Assembly: GCF_009763245.1 (NCBI RefSeq)
Contig: NZ_WKJZ01000001.1
Coordinates: 1,417,542-1,481,541, forward strand
Direction of reading: 5' to 3'
Origin: Pseudomonas xionganensis
GTDB lineage: Bacteria > Pseudomonadota > Gammaproteobacteria > Pseudomonadales > Pseudomonadaceae
DNA length: 64,000 nucleotides
Made by a program: the position numbers and the translations under genes
The notes under the pieces: generated by a model
What the model saw: only the letters and a program-made list of their open reading frames with translations
Told to the model about the DNA's origin: nothing
The model's database searches: none
Part shown: piece after piece, positions 8,993 through 19,440 of the stretch
How positions within the stretch are numbered: the stretch's first letter is position 1
How the letters are laid out: every line of letters begins with the position of its first letter

Positions 8993-9730
8993 ATGAGCCT
9001 GTTTCCTTCCGAATCCGCGCCGCTGCAGGCCAGCCCTGCGGCCTTGCGCGCACTGATCGAGAGTCGCCGCGCGGTGCGCCGTTTCAAGCCGGAGCCTGTG
9101 CCGGATGCGGTGATCCGCGACTGCCTGGAGCTGGCGATGCTTGCGCCCAGTTCCTGCAATCTGCAGTCCTGGAGCTTTCAGGTGATTCGCGACCCAGCCC
9201 TGCTGGCGCAGTTGCATCCGGTGTGCATGGGCCAGAATGCGGCCCGGGCGCCGCTGATCATTGCCGTGCTGGCCCGTCCGGACACCTGGCGTCAGGCCTG
9301 CCAGCAGATCATCGAGCAGTGGCCGGAGCCCGAGGTGCCGGCGCGCATCCGCCATTTCTACAGCAAGACCGCCCCCTTTCAGTACAACCAGGGCCTGCTG
9401 GGCCTGCGCGGTTTGTTCAAACGTCAGTTGGTACGCCTGTTGGCCCTGCGCAAGGCCCTGATGCGCACGCCCAACAGCCATGCCCAGATGCGCGTCTGGG
9501 CGGTCAAGTCCACCGCCCTGGCGGCGCAGAACCTGATGCTGGCGTTGCAGAGTCACGGCTACGCCACCTGCCCCATGGAAGGCTTCGATGAGGTGCGTCT
9601 GCGCAAGGTGCTGGATATTCCGCGGCGGGCCATTCCCATCATGTTGCTGGCCGTGGGCAGACAGGATGACAAGGGCGTGTATAACCCGCGCTTGCGTTTC
9701 CCGCTGGAACAGCAGGTCAGCTGGCTCTAA
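8993..9730 (+). CDS. Nitroreductase-family flavoprotein
   Basis: This 245-residue protein has the nitroreductase fold. The FMN phosphate-binding segment is SRRAVRRF near residue 27, followed by LAPSSCNLQSWSFQV. The C-terminal half has AAQNLMLALQSHGYATCPMEG, which is typical of the family. Substrates cannot be predicted; candidates are quinones, nitroaromatics and flavins. The start at 8993 is preceded by GGAG. A basic stretch (FKRQLVRLLALRKALMR) in the middle is unusual and may be a dimer or lid insertion. A REP-like palindrome follows. Confidence 0.85.
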   Translation: MSLFPSESAPLQASPAALRALIESRRAVRRFKPEPVPDAVIRDCLELAMLAPSSCNLQSWSFQVIRDPALLAQLHPVCMGQNAARAPLIIAVLARPDTWRQACQQIIEQWPEPEVPARIRHFYSKTAPFQYNQGLLGLRGLFKRQLVRLLALRKALMRTPNSHAQMRVWAVKSTALAAQNLMLALQSHGYATCPMEGFDEVRLRKVLDIPRRAIPIMLLAVGRQDDKGVYNPRLRFPLEQQVSWL

Positions 9731-9818
9731 GCCGGCTGAGCCGCGCCAGGCGTATCAGCCATGGCAGGTGGTGTGCATGGCGCACCCGGTAGGTTATGTC
9801 ACCGTTACTTGCGCCCCT

Positions 9819-9866
9819 GTAGCAGCGGGTTTATCCGCGAAGTTCGCGGCTGAAGCCGTTCCTACA
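9819..9866. repeat. REP-like palindrome
   Basis: An imperfect palindrome of about 48 bp (TGTAGCAGCGGGT ... CCGTTCCTACA) with centre CCGCGAAGTTCGCGG lies between convergent genes. It resembles the GTAGGAGCGG REP elements of pseudomonads. Confidence 0.7.
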
Positions 9867-9927
9867 AGAGCTGGAGCGGGCCATCAACAGGTATTGGCTG
9901 TATAGCCTACCCATAAGGGGGCGGTGC

Positions 9928-11259
9928 TTAGAGTGCCCCGGCCTTTTTCCAGGCCAGATAACGGCTGACCAGCTGTGGCCCCAGCTCGCTGGGGCGGGCA
10001 TCCAGTACCGGCATGCCGTGGGCGGCCAGGCGTTCGTGCAGGTCGGCGCGGGCGCCCAGGTAATCCAGGGTGCCGCAGTAGTCCAAAGCCCCCTCGAAGT
10101 CCTCCACCGGCTGTTGACGCAACTGGTCGAGCACCTCCTCGCGCAGGCTGGCAACCAGCACGCGGTGCTGGCGGCCGAGACGTTTGACGGCTGCGAGCAA
10201 GGCCTGATCATCTTCGTCGCGCAGGTTGCTGACCAGTACCACCAGGGCGCGGCGCTGCTGGCGGGCGAGCAGGCGCTCGGCGGCGGCCGCGAAGTCCGCC
10301 GGCTGTTGGCTACTGTCCAGGTCATAGACGGCATTGAGCAGCACCTTGAGCTGATCCTGGCCCTTGACCGGGGCGAGGAAACGCGGCTGTTCACTGGCAA
10401 AGGTGGCCAGGCCCACCGCATCGCCCTGGCGCAGGGCCACGTAGCTGAGCAGCAGGCAGGCATTGAGGGCGTGGTCGAAGTGCGACAGCTCGCCGTCCTG
10501 GCTGCGCATGCGCCGGCCACAGTCGAGCAGGAAGACGATCTGCTGGTCGCGTTCGTCCTGGTATTCCCGGGCAATGGGCGTGCGCTTGCGCGCGGTGGCT
10601 TTCCAGTCGATCTGGCGCAGGGTGTCGCCGTCACGAAATTCGCGCAGCTGATGAAACTCCAGACCCAGGCCACGGCGCGGGCGCTGGCGCACGCCAAGCT
10701 GGCTGATCCAGTCGTCCACCGCCATCAGCTGGGCGCCATAAAGGCGAGCAAAGTCGGGGTAGACGCGGGTTTCCCCGGCCACTGGGAGAAAACGTCGGGC
10801 GTGCCACAGGCCCATTGGGCTGGGCAGCCGCAGTTCGCCGCCGGGAATATGCAGATGGCCGCGCTTGAGCGGGCGCACCCGATAGTCGATGCGGGTCATC
10901 TCCCCCGGATGCAGGTCGATGCGCAGCGGCATCTGCTCGCAGGCCAGCTCGCTCGGCAGATGCTCGAATAGCTGAACCTGCAAGGCCTGGCGGTAGTCAT
11001 GGTGCAGGCATAGCTGCACCTCGCTCCAGCGGCCCAGGGGCAGGTTGCCCGGCAGCTGGCGTTCCAGACGCGGTGAAGGCTGCTGGCGCAGACGCAGGGC
11101 GTCGACCAGGGCCACGCCCAGCAGGCACAGCAGCAGGCCCCAGTAGAGCGGTTTGAGGCTGGCCGGCAGGTTCAGGCCCAGGGCGCTGCAGACGCCGAGC
11201 AGCAGGCCCAGGGCCAGCAATGCGGCGAGCAGAGCCAGCAGCAGACGCGCAGGCTTCAT
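9928..11259 (-). CDS. DUF58 domain protein of the MoxR operon
   Basis: This 443-residue membrane-anchored protein has two N-terminal hydrophobic segments (about residues 5-27 and 34-52). A DUF58 domain carries the signature EFHQLREFRDGDTLRQIDWK, followed by a von Willebrand A-like fold (QQIVFLLDCGRRM). DUF58 proteins are commonly encoded beside MoxR AAA+ ATPases, and together they are thought to act as chaperone and substrate-handling partners in envelope or metal-centre maturation. It is the last gene of the six-gene operon and starts 25 bp after moxR ends. The exact client is unknown. Confidence 0.9.
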   Translation of the reverse strand: MKPARLLLALLAALLALGLLLGVCSALGLNLPASLKPLYWGLLLCLLGVALVDALRLRQQPSPRLERQLPGNLPLGRWSEVQLCLHHDYRQALQVQLFEHLPSELACEQMPLRIDLHPGEMTRIDYRVRPLKRGHLHIPGGELRLPSPMGLWHARRFLPVAGETRVYPDFARLYGAQLMAVDDWISQLGVRQRPRRGLGLEFHQLREFRDGDTLRQIDWKATARKRTPIAREYQDERDQQIVFLLDCGRRMRSQDGELSHFDHALNACLLLSYVALRQGDAVGLATFASEQPRFLAPVKGQDQLKVLLNAVYDLDSSQQPADFAAAAERLLARQQRRALVVLVSNLRDEDDQALLAAVKRLGRQHRVLVASLREEVLDQLRQQPVEDFEGALDYCGTLDYLGARADLHERLAAHGMPVLDARPSELGPQLVSRYLAWKKAGAL

Positions 11260-11284
11260 CGGGCAAATCCTGAACAGATTGGGC

Positions 11285-12408
<1,124 letters not shown>

Positions 12409-12412
<4 letters not shown>

Positions 12413-13620
12413 AGGGCATTCCTGATGGTTTGCAGGTTGGCGACCTGGCGGGTGAAGTCGGCGCTGCGCAGGCGTTGTCGGGTCGGTGGGCGCATGGCCT
12501 GGCTGATAAAGCTGCTGGGCTGGCGGCTCAAACGGCTGAGCACCTGCCATTGTTCGGCCACGCCGAGGCGTTCGAAGCCGGGGTGACGATGGCGGGCGCG
12601 GCGCTGGATATCCTGCTGCAGCCTGATCAACAGGCTGGGTTGGCCGGCGTGACGGAGGAGAAAGTCGGCGCTGGCGCGCAGGTGTTCCTGCAGAGAGCGG
12701 CGCTGGCGACTGGCCGGCTGCTGCAACGGCCCCTGACGCTGGCCCAGGTGCCACAGGCCGGCTAGCAGAAGCAGGGCCAGTGCCGTCAGGGCTTCGGGGA
12801 AATGACGCAGCAGCAGGCTGAGCAGGCTGTCATTATCGGCGCGGTGAACCAGGGTCACGTCGCTGTCCTGGGTCATGTACCAGAGCAGCCAGGCATGGTC
12901 GAACTTGCCAATGCGGTTGTTCTGCCAGATCTCGCTGTCGCTGAGCACGCTGATCAGGCCGTCGCCATGGTAGAGCTGCAGCAGGTGGGTGGCTTCGCCG
13001 CTGTTGGCCCAGGCGTGAGCGCGGTTGTCGGCATCATAGAGGTGGTAGTCGGTGTCGAAGCGGATATAGGCCGGCGCTTCTTCGTTCTCCAGATAGAGCT
13101 GAGTGAGATTGGGGTAGCGCTGCGCCAGGGGGGCGGGCGAATCTGGTTCAGCCTCAGCCTCAGCCTCAGCCTCTTCGTCTTCTTCAAGAAAATCCGCCAG
13201 ATCCTCGCTGCGGTACTGCTGGATATTCAGCAGATCCAGCAGCAGATCGCCGCTCTTGCCTTCCTCTTCATCCCATAGGCGCTCGGCGACGAACAGCAGA
13301 TGACCGCCGGCGGCGGTCCATTGCATCAGGCGTTCGGCCTGGCGCGGGGTCATTTGCCGGCGACTGCCGAGCAGCAGCAGGGTCTGGCCCGGGCTGGGCA
13401 GTTCGCGCAGCACCTGCAGGCCGTCGCTGCGCTGCACATTCAGGCCCTGCTGGCGTAGAAAGTGTTCGGCAGCCAGGTAGGGGTTGGCCCGGGCTTCGGG
13501 GCTGGGGCCATGCTTGAGGGTCTCTTCGTAGGGCTCCAGACGATTGAGCAGGTGCAGGCCGAGGGCGATCAGGGCCAGGGCCAGCAGCACACCGAGCAGG
13601 ACACGGGTCCGGCGACTCAT
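12409..13620 (-). CDS. DUF4350-like membrane protein of the MoxR operon
   Basis: A 403-residue protein with an N-terminal membrane segment (about residues 7-25), a globular domain resembling a GATase-like DUF4350 fold (LLLLGSRRQMTPRQAERLMQW), a second membrane segment near 275-292 (LTALALLLLAGLWHLG) and a basic C-terminal cytoplasmic tail. Residues about 147-163 form an acidic tract with EAEAEAE, encoded by a four-copy hexanucleotide repeat at 13149-13172. It overlaps both neighbours by 4 bp, so translation is coupled. The large central region probably faces the periplasm. The function is unknown; it is a standard partner of MoxR/DUF58. Confidence 0.85.
13149..13172. repeat. In-frame hexanucleotide microsatellite
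   Basis: Four tandem copies of CAGCCT on the plus strand encode Glu-Ala repeats in the DUF4350-like protein. Copy-number change would keep the frame and only alter the length of the acidic linker. Confidence 0.8.
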
Positions 13621-15191
13621 GGGTGCGCCTCCTGGCCGAACAGCTGACGCCACTGGCTGCACAGCTGATCCTTGAGCGCCGCTGGCGGCAGGCGGTGACC
13701 GTAGGCGAGGTTCTGCCAGTGCCGGGTCAGCTCGGCGCTGTAGCGGCTCAGTTCGACGTGCTGCAACGGCTCGATCAGGCTCAGGACTTCGGCCTCGGTG
13801 TGGGCGCTTTTCAGGGCCAGGCGGCACTGGTGCAGCAGATGGCTGAGCAGGGCGCGGTAGAGCAGGCCGAGGGCGGCCCGTGGCTGCTCATCCCAGAGTT
13901 GCTGCACTGCGCTGGGGATATCGTCCGGCAGACTTTCGGGGCTGACTTCCAGGCCGAACAGCTGGGTGGGCGCGGGCGGTGGTCGGCGCTGGGGCAGTTG
14001 CAGGCGGCCGGCGAAGGTGGCCAGCCACTCGCGATAGCGCCATAGCAGCCAGGCGATCAAGCCCAGCAGGGCGGCCCAGAGCAAGGCTTCAAAGATCAGC
14101 GCCAGGGTGCTGGCCGACGACCAGCCCTCGGCCAGCTTGAGCAGTTTCTCGATCAGCTCCGTCCAGGCCTGGATATCTTCCTCGCTGGGTTCCTCGGCCT
14201 CCTCGGCGAAGCGCCAGCGGGTCACGCTTTCCTTGTGCTCAAAGGGCGGTTGGTCGAGCAGCAGGCTGATCTGCTCCTGCGCCGCCTGGCTGTTCAGGGG
14301 CTGGTTGAGCAGACGTTCGGCCTGGGGGCCGAAGGGATCTGGCAGCGGGCAGCTGCTGCCGGTGGCCTCGGCGGCCATGACGCTGTTCGGCAGCTGGGCA
14401 AACAACAGGCCCAGGCCCAGCAGCATTGCATAGGCCACCCCGGTGAGGCGTTGGCGCAACTGGCGAAATACCAGCTCGATATCCCAGGCTTCCAGAGCGG
14501 TGCGCCGGTTCAGATAGAGGGTAAAGCCGCAGGCGACGTAGATCGGCTCCCAGATGATCAGGATCAGCACATACAGCAGGTTGGACAGGTGTTCCAGCCA
14601 CAGCCACTTGCCGGATGCGGCATCCACCAGGCTGGCCCAGCTCCAGTCCAGTTCGATCTGCTGCGGCAGCAACAGGTAGAGCAGGGCGGCCAGGCCGATC
14701 CACAGCGCCATCTCCAGGTGCACGCCGACCAGGGTCAGCCAGCTGGCACCGCCGGCATCGCGCTGGCCAAGCACGGTCAGCCGCTGGTTGCGCGCCTTGC
14801 CGGCCAAGCCTTCGAGCTGCAGCACCGGCAAGTCGAAGCTGCGCGTGGGGCTCAGGCGGCGCCAGGTCAGGCTGGCCAGCAGCTGCGGCTTGAGCAGGCC
14901 GGGCAAGGCCTTGAATGCCTGTTTGAGACTGGGGGTGGCGCCGAACAGGGCATGGGAGAGGATATACAGCGGCAGCCTTTCGTAGAGTGGCTTGAGCCAC
15001 CAGAACAGCAGGATCGCCCAGCCCGGGTACTGCCACAGCAGCAGGCACAGCAGGCCGAACAGCGGCAGGGTCAGCAGCGCCCAGCTGGCCATCAGCAGGC
15101 CGGCGTGGCGGCGCGCCAGCAGTACACCCAGGTCCATCGCCTCCCAGGCGCTGCGCGGGCGAATCGCCACGCTGGCATCAGTCAGGCGCAT
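13617..15191 (-). CDS. DUF4129-like polytopic membrane protein of the MoxR operon
   Basis: A 524-residue membrane protein with several N-terminal hydrophobic segments (about 30-75, 155-185, 200-230, 250-270), a periplasmic stretch and a further segment near 350-372. The C-terminal soluble region resembles DUF4129 (ALGLLYRALLSHLLHQ ... AELTRHWQNLAYG). It overlaps the next gene by 4 bp and the previous stop by 14 bp. The ATG at 15191 was chosen over a GTG at 15197, as the GAGG upstream fits either. The function is unknown; it probably forms the membrane platform on which MoxR and DUF58 act. Confidence 0.83.
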   Translation of the reverse strand: MRLTDASVAIRPRSAWEAMDLGVLLARRHAGLLMASWALLTLPLFGLLCLLLWQYPGWAILLFWWLKPLYERLPLYILSHALFGATPSLKQAFKALPGLLKPQLLASLTWRRLSPTRSFDLPVLQLEGLAGKARNQRLTVLGQRDAGGASWLTLVGVHLEMALWIGLAALLYLLLPQQIELDWSWASLVDAASGKWLWLEHLSNLLYVLILIIWEPIYVACGFTLYLNRRTALEAWDIELVFRQLRQRLTGVAYAMLLGLGLLFAQLPNSVMAAEATGSSCPLPDPFGPQAERLLNQPLNSQAAQEQISLLLDQPPFEHKESVTRWRFAEEAEEPSEEDIQAWTELIEKLLKLAEGWSSASTLALIFEALLWAALLGLIAWLLWRYREWLATFAGRLQLPQRRPPPAPTQLFGLEVSPESLPDDIPSAVQQLWDEQPRAALGLLYRALLSHLLHQCRLALKSAHTEAEVLSLIEPLQHVELSRYSAELTRHWQNLAYGHRLPPAALKDQLCSQWRQLFGQEAHP

Positions 15192-16158
15192 GGGCACCTC
15201 GTCCGGCCAGCAGCAGGTAGGCCAGCACCAGCAGCCACAAGGCCGCGCCCACCAGGTATTTGACCTGGGGGCCGACCAGGGTCATGGACGACCAGTAGGC
15301 TTCGACAAAGGCCGCCAGCAGAAGGAACACCACCACCCCGCCGATCAGGCGCACTGCTTTTGCGGCCGCCAGGCGCAGGGCTTCGCCGCGGCGCAGGCGG
15401 CCAGGCACCAGCAGCGCCCAGCCCAGCTTGAGGCCAGCGGCACCGGCCAGGGCGATGGCCGTCAGTTCGAAGGAGCCATGGCCGATGACGAACGACCAGA
15501 ACGGCTCGCCATGGCCGATGCGGGTCAGGTGGCCGGCCACCGCACCAATGGTCAGGCCGTTGAACAGCAGGAAGAACAGGCTGCCCAGGCCCAGCAGCAG
15601 GCCGCTGGCAAAGGTCTGAAAGGCGATACCGATATTGTTCATGATGTAGAAACCGAACATCAGCCAGTCGTCCCCCGAGTCGCGTTCGCCGAAACGGCCC
15701 AGGCGACGGGCATCGGGATCGTACATCTGCTCCATCTGCGCCACCTGGTCGCTGGCCATGATGCTGTAGATCAGCTCCGGATTGAGGTAGACCAGCAGGC
15801 CCGTGCCCAGCAGGCTGCCAAAGAACAACAGCATGCCGGCCAGGACAAAACGCCACTCGGCGCGCACCAGACGCGGAAAACCGGCCAGGACAAAGCCCAG
15901 CAACTGGCCGCCGATAGGGCTGCGATGGCGATAGAACTGCTGATGCCCGGCCATGGCCAGTTGTTGCAGCTGCTCGATCAGGTGGCTGCTGTAGCCACGG
16001 CTCTCGGCCAGCGCCAGCTGCTGGCACAGGCGCCGGTAGTCGGCAGCAAAACTGCGGGCCTGCTCGGCACTGGCCTTGCCGCTGTGCAGGGCCGCGAGCT
16101 GGGCGGAGAAGGCCTGCCATTGCGCCTGATGCTGTTGTTCGAACTGGCTCTGCTTCAT
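15178..16158 (-). CDS. SpoIIM-like (stage II sporulation protein M family) membrane protein
   Basis: A 326-residue protein of the SpoIIM/DUF95 family. The soluble N-terminal 95 residues precede five or so membrane segments (about 100-125, 175-205, 210-230, 255-275, 285-310). The conserved core has NNIGIAFQTFASGLLLG and IGHGSFELTAIALAGAAG, typical of the family. These organisms do not sporulate; in such operons the protein is thought to be a membrane partner in envelope processes. The ATG at 16158 overlaps the upstream stop (ATGA), again indicating coupling. Confidence 0.88.
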   Translation of the reverse strand: MKQSQFEQQHQAQWQAFSAQLAALHSGKASAEQARSFAADYRRLCQQLALAESRGYSSHLIEQLQQLAMAGHQQFYRHRSPIGGQLLGFVLAGFPRLVRAEWRFVLAGMLLFFGSLLGTGLLVYLNPELIYSIMASDQVAQMEQMYDPDARRLGRFGERDSGDDWLMFGFYIMNNIGIAFQTFASGLLLGLGSLFFLLFNGLTIGAVAGHLTRIGHGEPFWSFVIGHGSFELTAIALAGAAGLKLGWALLVPGRLRRGEALRLAAAKAVRLIGGVVVFLLLAAFVEAYWSSMTLVGPQVKYLVGAALWLLVLAYLLLAGRGAHAPD

Positions 16159-16868
16159 GTGGGCCCCAACAAGCCGCGGGCAATGCCGTTGATCCGCTGC
16201 TCGGCCTCGGCCGCCGGCACCTGCAGAGGTTCGGCCAGGATGGCCGCCAGTTCCTGGCGCCGCGGCGCGGACAGTTGTCCTGCCCGCTCGGCAAAACCGA
16301 GCAGGGCGCGCTGTTCGTTCAGGCTCATGGCGAAGGGGGCGCGTAGTGGCGCGGCATCGGCCAGTTGCGGCGCGGCGGGGGGCTGGTCGCGGTAGACCAC
16401 CAGGGTGCCGGCGGCGATATCGCCCAGGCGCTTGAAGCTGGAATGGCACAGGCAGCTGAGGATGCCCAGGGCATAGGCAAACGGCAGGATATCGACAAAG
16501 CGCAGCAGGTTACGGGTCAGCGAAGCGGCCCAACCGATCGGCGTACCGTCATCGTGGATCACCCGCAGCCCCATCATCTGCTTGCCCGGGGAGCGGCCCT
16601 GGTTAAGCACCTCGAACAGCACCATATACCACCAGGTCAGCAGAAACGTGAGAATGCTCGCCAGGCCCATGCCGAATTGACCGAGCAGGGCCAGCAACAG
16701 ATAGCCCAGGCCCAGCAGCAAGCCGCGTATGGCCAGGTCGATGGCAAAGGCCAGCGCCCTGGGAATCAGGCCGGCCGGGCGCAGCTGTAGATCGATACCT
16801 TCAGGTGTCTCCACCTGATAGCGGGTATCCAGGGGCGGGCAGGCATGGCGGGGAGGGCTGGAGAACAT
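16155..16868 (-). CDS. RDD-family membrane protein
   Basis: First gene of the MoxR operon, 237 residues. The RDD domain covers about residues 25-160, with the Arg in LIPRALAFAIDLAIRG and two Asp residues in the first and later segments (FVDILPF), and three to four membrane helices. The GRSPGKQMMGLRV motif is characteristic. The C-terminal 75 residues are soluble and Ala-rich, an extension beyond the basic RDD unit. The function of such RDD proteins is unproven. The operon promoter should lie in the 85 bp upstream, but no clear element was recognised. Confidence 0.9.
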   Translation of the reverse strand: MFSSPPRHACPPLDTRYQVETPEGIDLQLRPAGLIPRALAFAIDLAIRGLLLGLGYLLLALLGQFGMGLASILTFLLTWWYMVLFEVLNQGRSPGKQMMGLRVIHDDGTPIGWAASLTRNLLRFVDILPFAYALGILSCLCHSSFKRLGDIAAGTLVVYRDQPPAAPQLADAAPLRAPFAMSLNEQRALLGFAERAGQLSAPRRQELAAILAEPLQVPAAEAEQRINGIARGLLGPT

Positions 16869-16953
16869 CGGCGCACTGCATCGAGGAAAGCCCGATGCTA
16901 GCCAGCATCAGGCGGGGAAGCAACCGGGGCACCGAGTGCCCCGTAGCGGAGTA

Positions 16954-17712
16954 TTACTGCGGTGCGGGCAATACACCGAAGATGGTGCGATAGAGTACGC
17001 CGATGGCAATGACGAACAGCGGCAGGGTCCAGACCAGGCCGATGCCCAGGGGGATCATGCTCAGCACGCCGATCAGGGCCAGCAGCAGGAACAGGCCGAA
17101 CACCTTGAACCAGTGCTGGGTAATGGCCTTGCGCGAGGCCTCCATGGCCTCCCATGGGGACAGCCCGCGCTCCACCACCAGGGGAATGGCCAGCATATAG
17201 GCGATGGCCAGGTACAGACCGGGGATGACCAGCAGCAGGAAGCCGATATAGACCAGCAGGGTGCTGAGCAGCGCCGTGATCAGGATCGGCACGGTGCGAC
17301 CAAAGTGGGCGAACACCTCATTGAAACTGATGGGCTGGTCGGCGGCGCGGCGGATGCCGATCATGTTCAGCCCGGCCATAAAGGGGTAGGCCAGGGCCGA
17401 TGCGACCATGCCGACCACCAGTTCGGTGATCACGCTGAGTATTGAGTCGCCGCCGGCCAGGCCGAGCAAACCGAAAACGCCACCCAAGGCAAAGGAGGCG
17501 GCCATCATCACCACGTAGAACACCAGAAAGCCGCCGATGACGATGCCCTTGGTGCCCTTGACCCGCTGCCAGGACTCATTGAGCAAGTCGCCGATGCGGA
17601 AATCGTAACCACGACTCAGGGCCTCCTCGATGCTGGGAGCCTGGCTGTGATCGTGATCGATCTGCAGGGTACTGGTCGGGGCAGCGTAGGGGTTGGTGCT
17701 GGCGTCACTCAT
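16954..17712 (-). CDS. Polytopic membrane protein with NPYAAP N-terminus
   Basis: A 252-residue integral membrane protein. The first 50 residues are soluble and begin with SDASTNPYAAPTS, a proline-containing leader seen in several bacterial membrane proteins. About five or six hydrophobic segments follow, including FLLLVIPGLYLAIAYMLAIP, and end at residue 250. It is separated from the RDD gene by 85 bp on the same strand and so may be transcribed upstream of the MoxR operon. I recognise no specific function; the layout resembles small glycerophosphoryl-diester-phosphodiesterase-like membrane domains and DUF975-type proteins. Confidence 0.8.
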   Translation of the reverse strand: MSDASTNPYAAPTSTLQIDHDHSQAPSIEEALSRGYDFRIGDLLNESWQRVKGTKGIVIGGFLVFYVVMMAASFALGGVFGLLGLAGGDSILSVITELVVGMVASALAYPFMAGLNMIGIRRAADQPISFNEVFAHFGRTVPILITALLSTLLVYIGFLLLVIPGLYLAIAYMLAIPLVVERGLSPWEAMEASRKAITQHWFKVFGLFLLLALIGVLSMIPLGIGLVWTLPLFVIAIGVLYRTIFGVLPAPQ

Positions 17713-17858
17713 GGCGGCATCCTTGTTCGAGAGTGGGAACGGGCTATCACTCTAGTGCCAGCTGCCGCAGGCGACAAGCTGCGCCGTGCAGAGCGTGCGC
17801 TGGCGCATATTCTGCCTGAGCGCTTAGACTGCCCGGGGCCCAATCACAGGATGAAGAA

Positions 17859-19289
17859 GTGACCTCCAGCCTATTCTGGTATGACTACGAAACCACCGGC
17901 ATTGACCCGCGTCGCGATCGCCCGTTGCAGGTGGCCGGTATTCGTACCGACGAGCAGCTCAACGAAATCGGCGAACCACTGAATATCTATTGCCGTCCCA
18001 GCGATGACATCCTGCCCCATCCGGCGGCCTGTCTGGTTACCGGGATCACCCCGCAGATACTGGCCGAAAAAGGTCTGGATGAGGCCGAATTCATGGCCCG
18101 GGTGCATGCCCAGCTGGCGCTGCCGGGGACCTGCACGGTGGGCTACAACAGCCTGCGTTTCGATGACGAGGTGACGCGCTACAGCCTGTATCGCAACTTC
18201 TTCGATCCCTATGCCCGGGAGTGGCAGGGCGGCAACAGTCGCTGGGATCTGATTGATCTGCTTCGCACCGCCTATGCCCTGCGTCCGGAGGGCATCAACT
18301 GGCCCGAGGAAGATGGCCGCGTCAGTCTCAAGCTGGAGCGCCTGACCCAGGCCAATGACATCGAGCATGGCCAGGCCCACGACGCCCTCTCCGACGTGCG
18401 CGCCACCATCGCCCTGGCGCGGCTGCTGCGCAGCAAACAGCCGAAACTCTATGACTACCTCTATCAGCTGCGCAGTAAGCAACGGGTATTGGATCAGGTT
18501 CGTTTATTACAGCCGCTGGTACATATATCCGGGCGTTTTGCCGGCGTGCGGCATTATCTGGGTGTGGTGCTGCCCCTGGCCTGGCATCCGCGTAATCGCA
18601 ATGCCCTGATTGTCTGCGATCTGCACAGCGATATAACGTCTCTGCTTGAGGAAGATGCCGCGACCTTGCAGCGACGTTTATACACGCGCCGCGAGCAATT
18701 GACCCAGGGCGAACTGCCTGTGCCGCTGAAATTGCTGCATATCAATCGCTGTCCGGTAGTGGCGCCGTTGAGTGTATTGCGCGAGGCCGATAATCAGCGG
18801 CTGAACTTGGATATGCCGCTGTATCAATCTCGCGCCAATCAGTTGCGTCTGGCGCAAAATCAGTGGCAGGACAAACTGCAGCAGCTGTACGCCGAGGAAA
18901 GTTTTGCGCCCGGTGTCGATCCTGAGCAGCAGTTGTATGACGGATTTATTGGCGATCGTGATCGCCGTCTGTGCGAACAAGTGCGGCGTGCCGAGATAAC
19001 GGAGCTGGCCCAAGGCAGTTGGCCATTCGATGATCAGCGTTTGCCGGAACTGTTGTTCCGTTATCGGGCGCGTAATTATCCTCAGTCGTTAAATGCTGAA
19101 GAGCAGCTGCGCTGGCAATTGTTCTGCAAGCAGCGCCTGACTGAGTCCGAGTGGGGCGCCCCGCTGACCCTGGCACAGTTTGACCAGTCCATGGCTGACG
19201 TGTTGCCCGGGTTGGCGCCGACGCAACAGACCCTGCTGCAGGCCTGGCGCGAGCATGCGGGGCAATTGCGTCTGCGTTATGGGCTTTGA
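17859..19289 (+). CDS. sbcB: Exodeoxyribonuclease I
   Basis: A 476-residue 3'-5' single-strand DNA exonuclease acting in mismatch repair and recombination. The DEDDh nuclease residues are visible: WYDYETTG near residue 8, the Asp pair in RFDDEVTRYS, and HDALSDVRATI near 170. The SH3-like and C-terminal ExoI domains follow, and the length matches E. coli SbcB (475). It starts with GTG at 17859; the ATG six bases upstream runs straight into a stop. From about 18480 on, the codon choice becomes visibly AT-richer than in the first third, which could mark a recombined segment. Confidence 0.95.
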   Translation: MTSSLFWYDYETTGIDPRRDRPLQVAGIRTDEQLNEIGEPLNIYCRPSDDILPHPAACLVTGITPQILAEKGLDEAEFMARVHAQLALPGTCTVGYNSLRFDDEVTRYSLYRNFFDPYAREWQGGNSRWDLIDLLRTAYALRPEGINWPEEDGRVSLKLERLTQANDIEHGQAHDALSDVRATIALARLLRSKQPKLYDYLYQLRSKQRVLDQVRLLQPLVHISGRFAGVRHYLGVVLPLAWHPRNRNALIVCDLHSDITSLLEEDAATLQRRLYTRREQLTQGELPVPLKLLHINRCPVVAPLSVLREADNQRLNLDMPLYQSRANQLRLAQNQWQDKLQQLYAEESFAPGVDPEQQLYDGFIGDRDRRLCEQVRRAEITELAQGSWPFDDQRLPELLFRYRARNYPQSLNAEEQLRWQLFCKQRLTESEWGAPLTLAQFDQSMADVLPGLAPTQQTLLQAWREHAGQLRLRYGL

Positions 19290-19384
19290 TATCCGCGGCG
19301 CAACTAGAGTGGGCCATGGGCTGTTGTGATGGCCTGCCTATGTGGGGCGCAGCGCCAGCCCATCTGATTGCTGTGCAATGGCCA

Positions 19385-19417
19385 TAAAAAACGCCAGCAT
19401 GGCTGGCGTTTTTTTAT
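19385..19417. terminator. Bidirectional terminator between sbcB and mvaT
   Basis: The hairpin AAAAAACGCCAGC / GCTGGCGTTTTTTT with a 3-4 base loop has A- and T-runs on both sides. It sits between the convergent genes sbcB and mvaT and can serve both strands. Confidence 0.92.
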
Positions 19418-19440
19418 TCAGGCTTGGCGCAGGCGGATAA

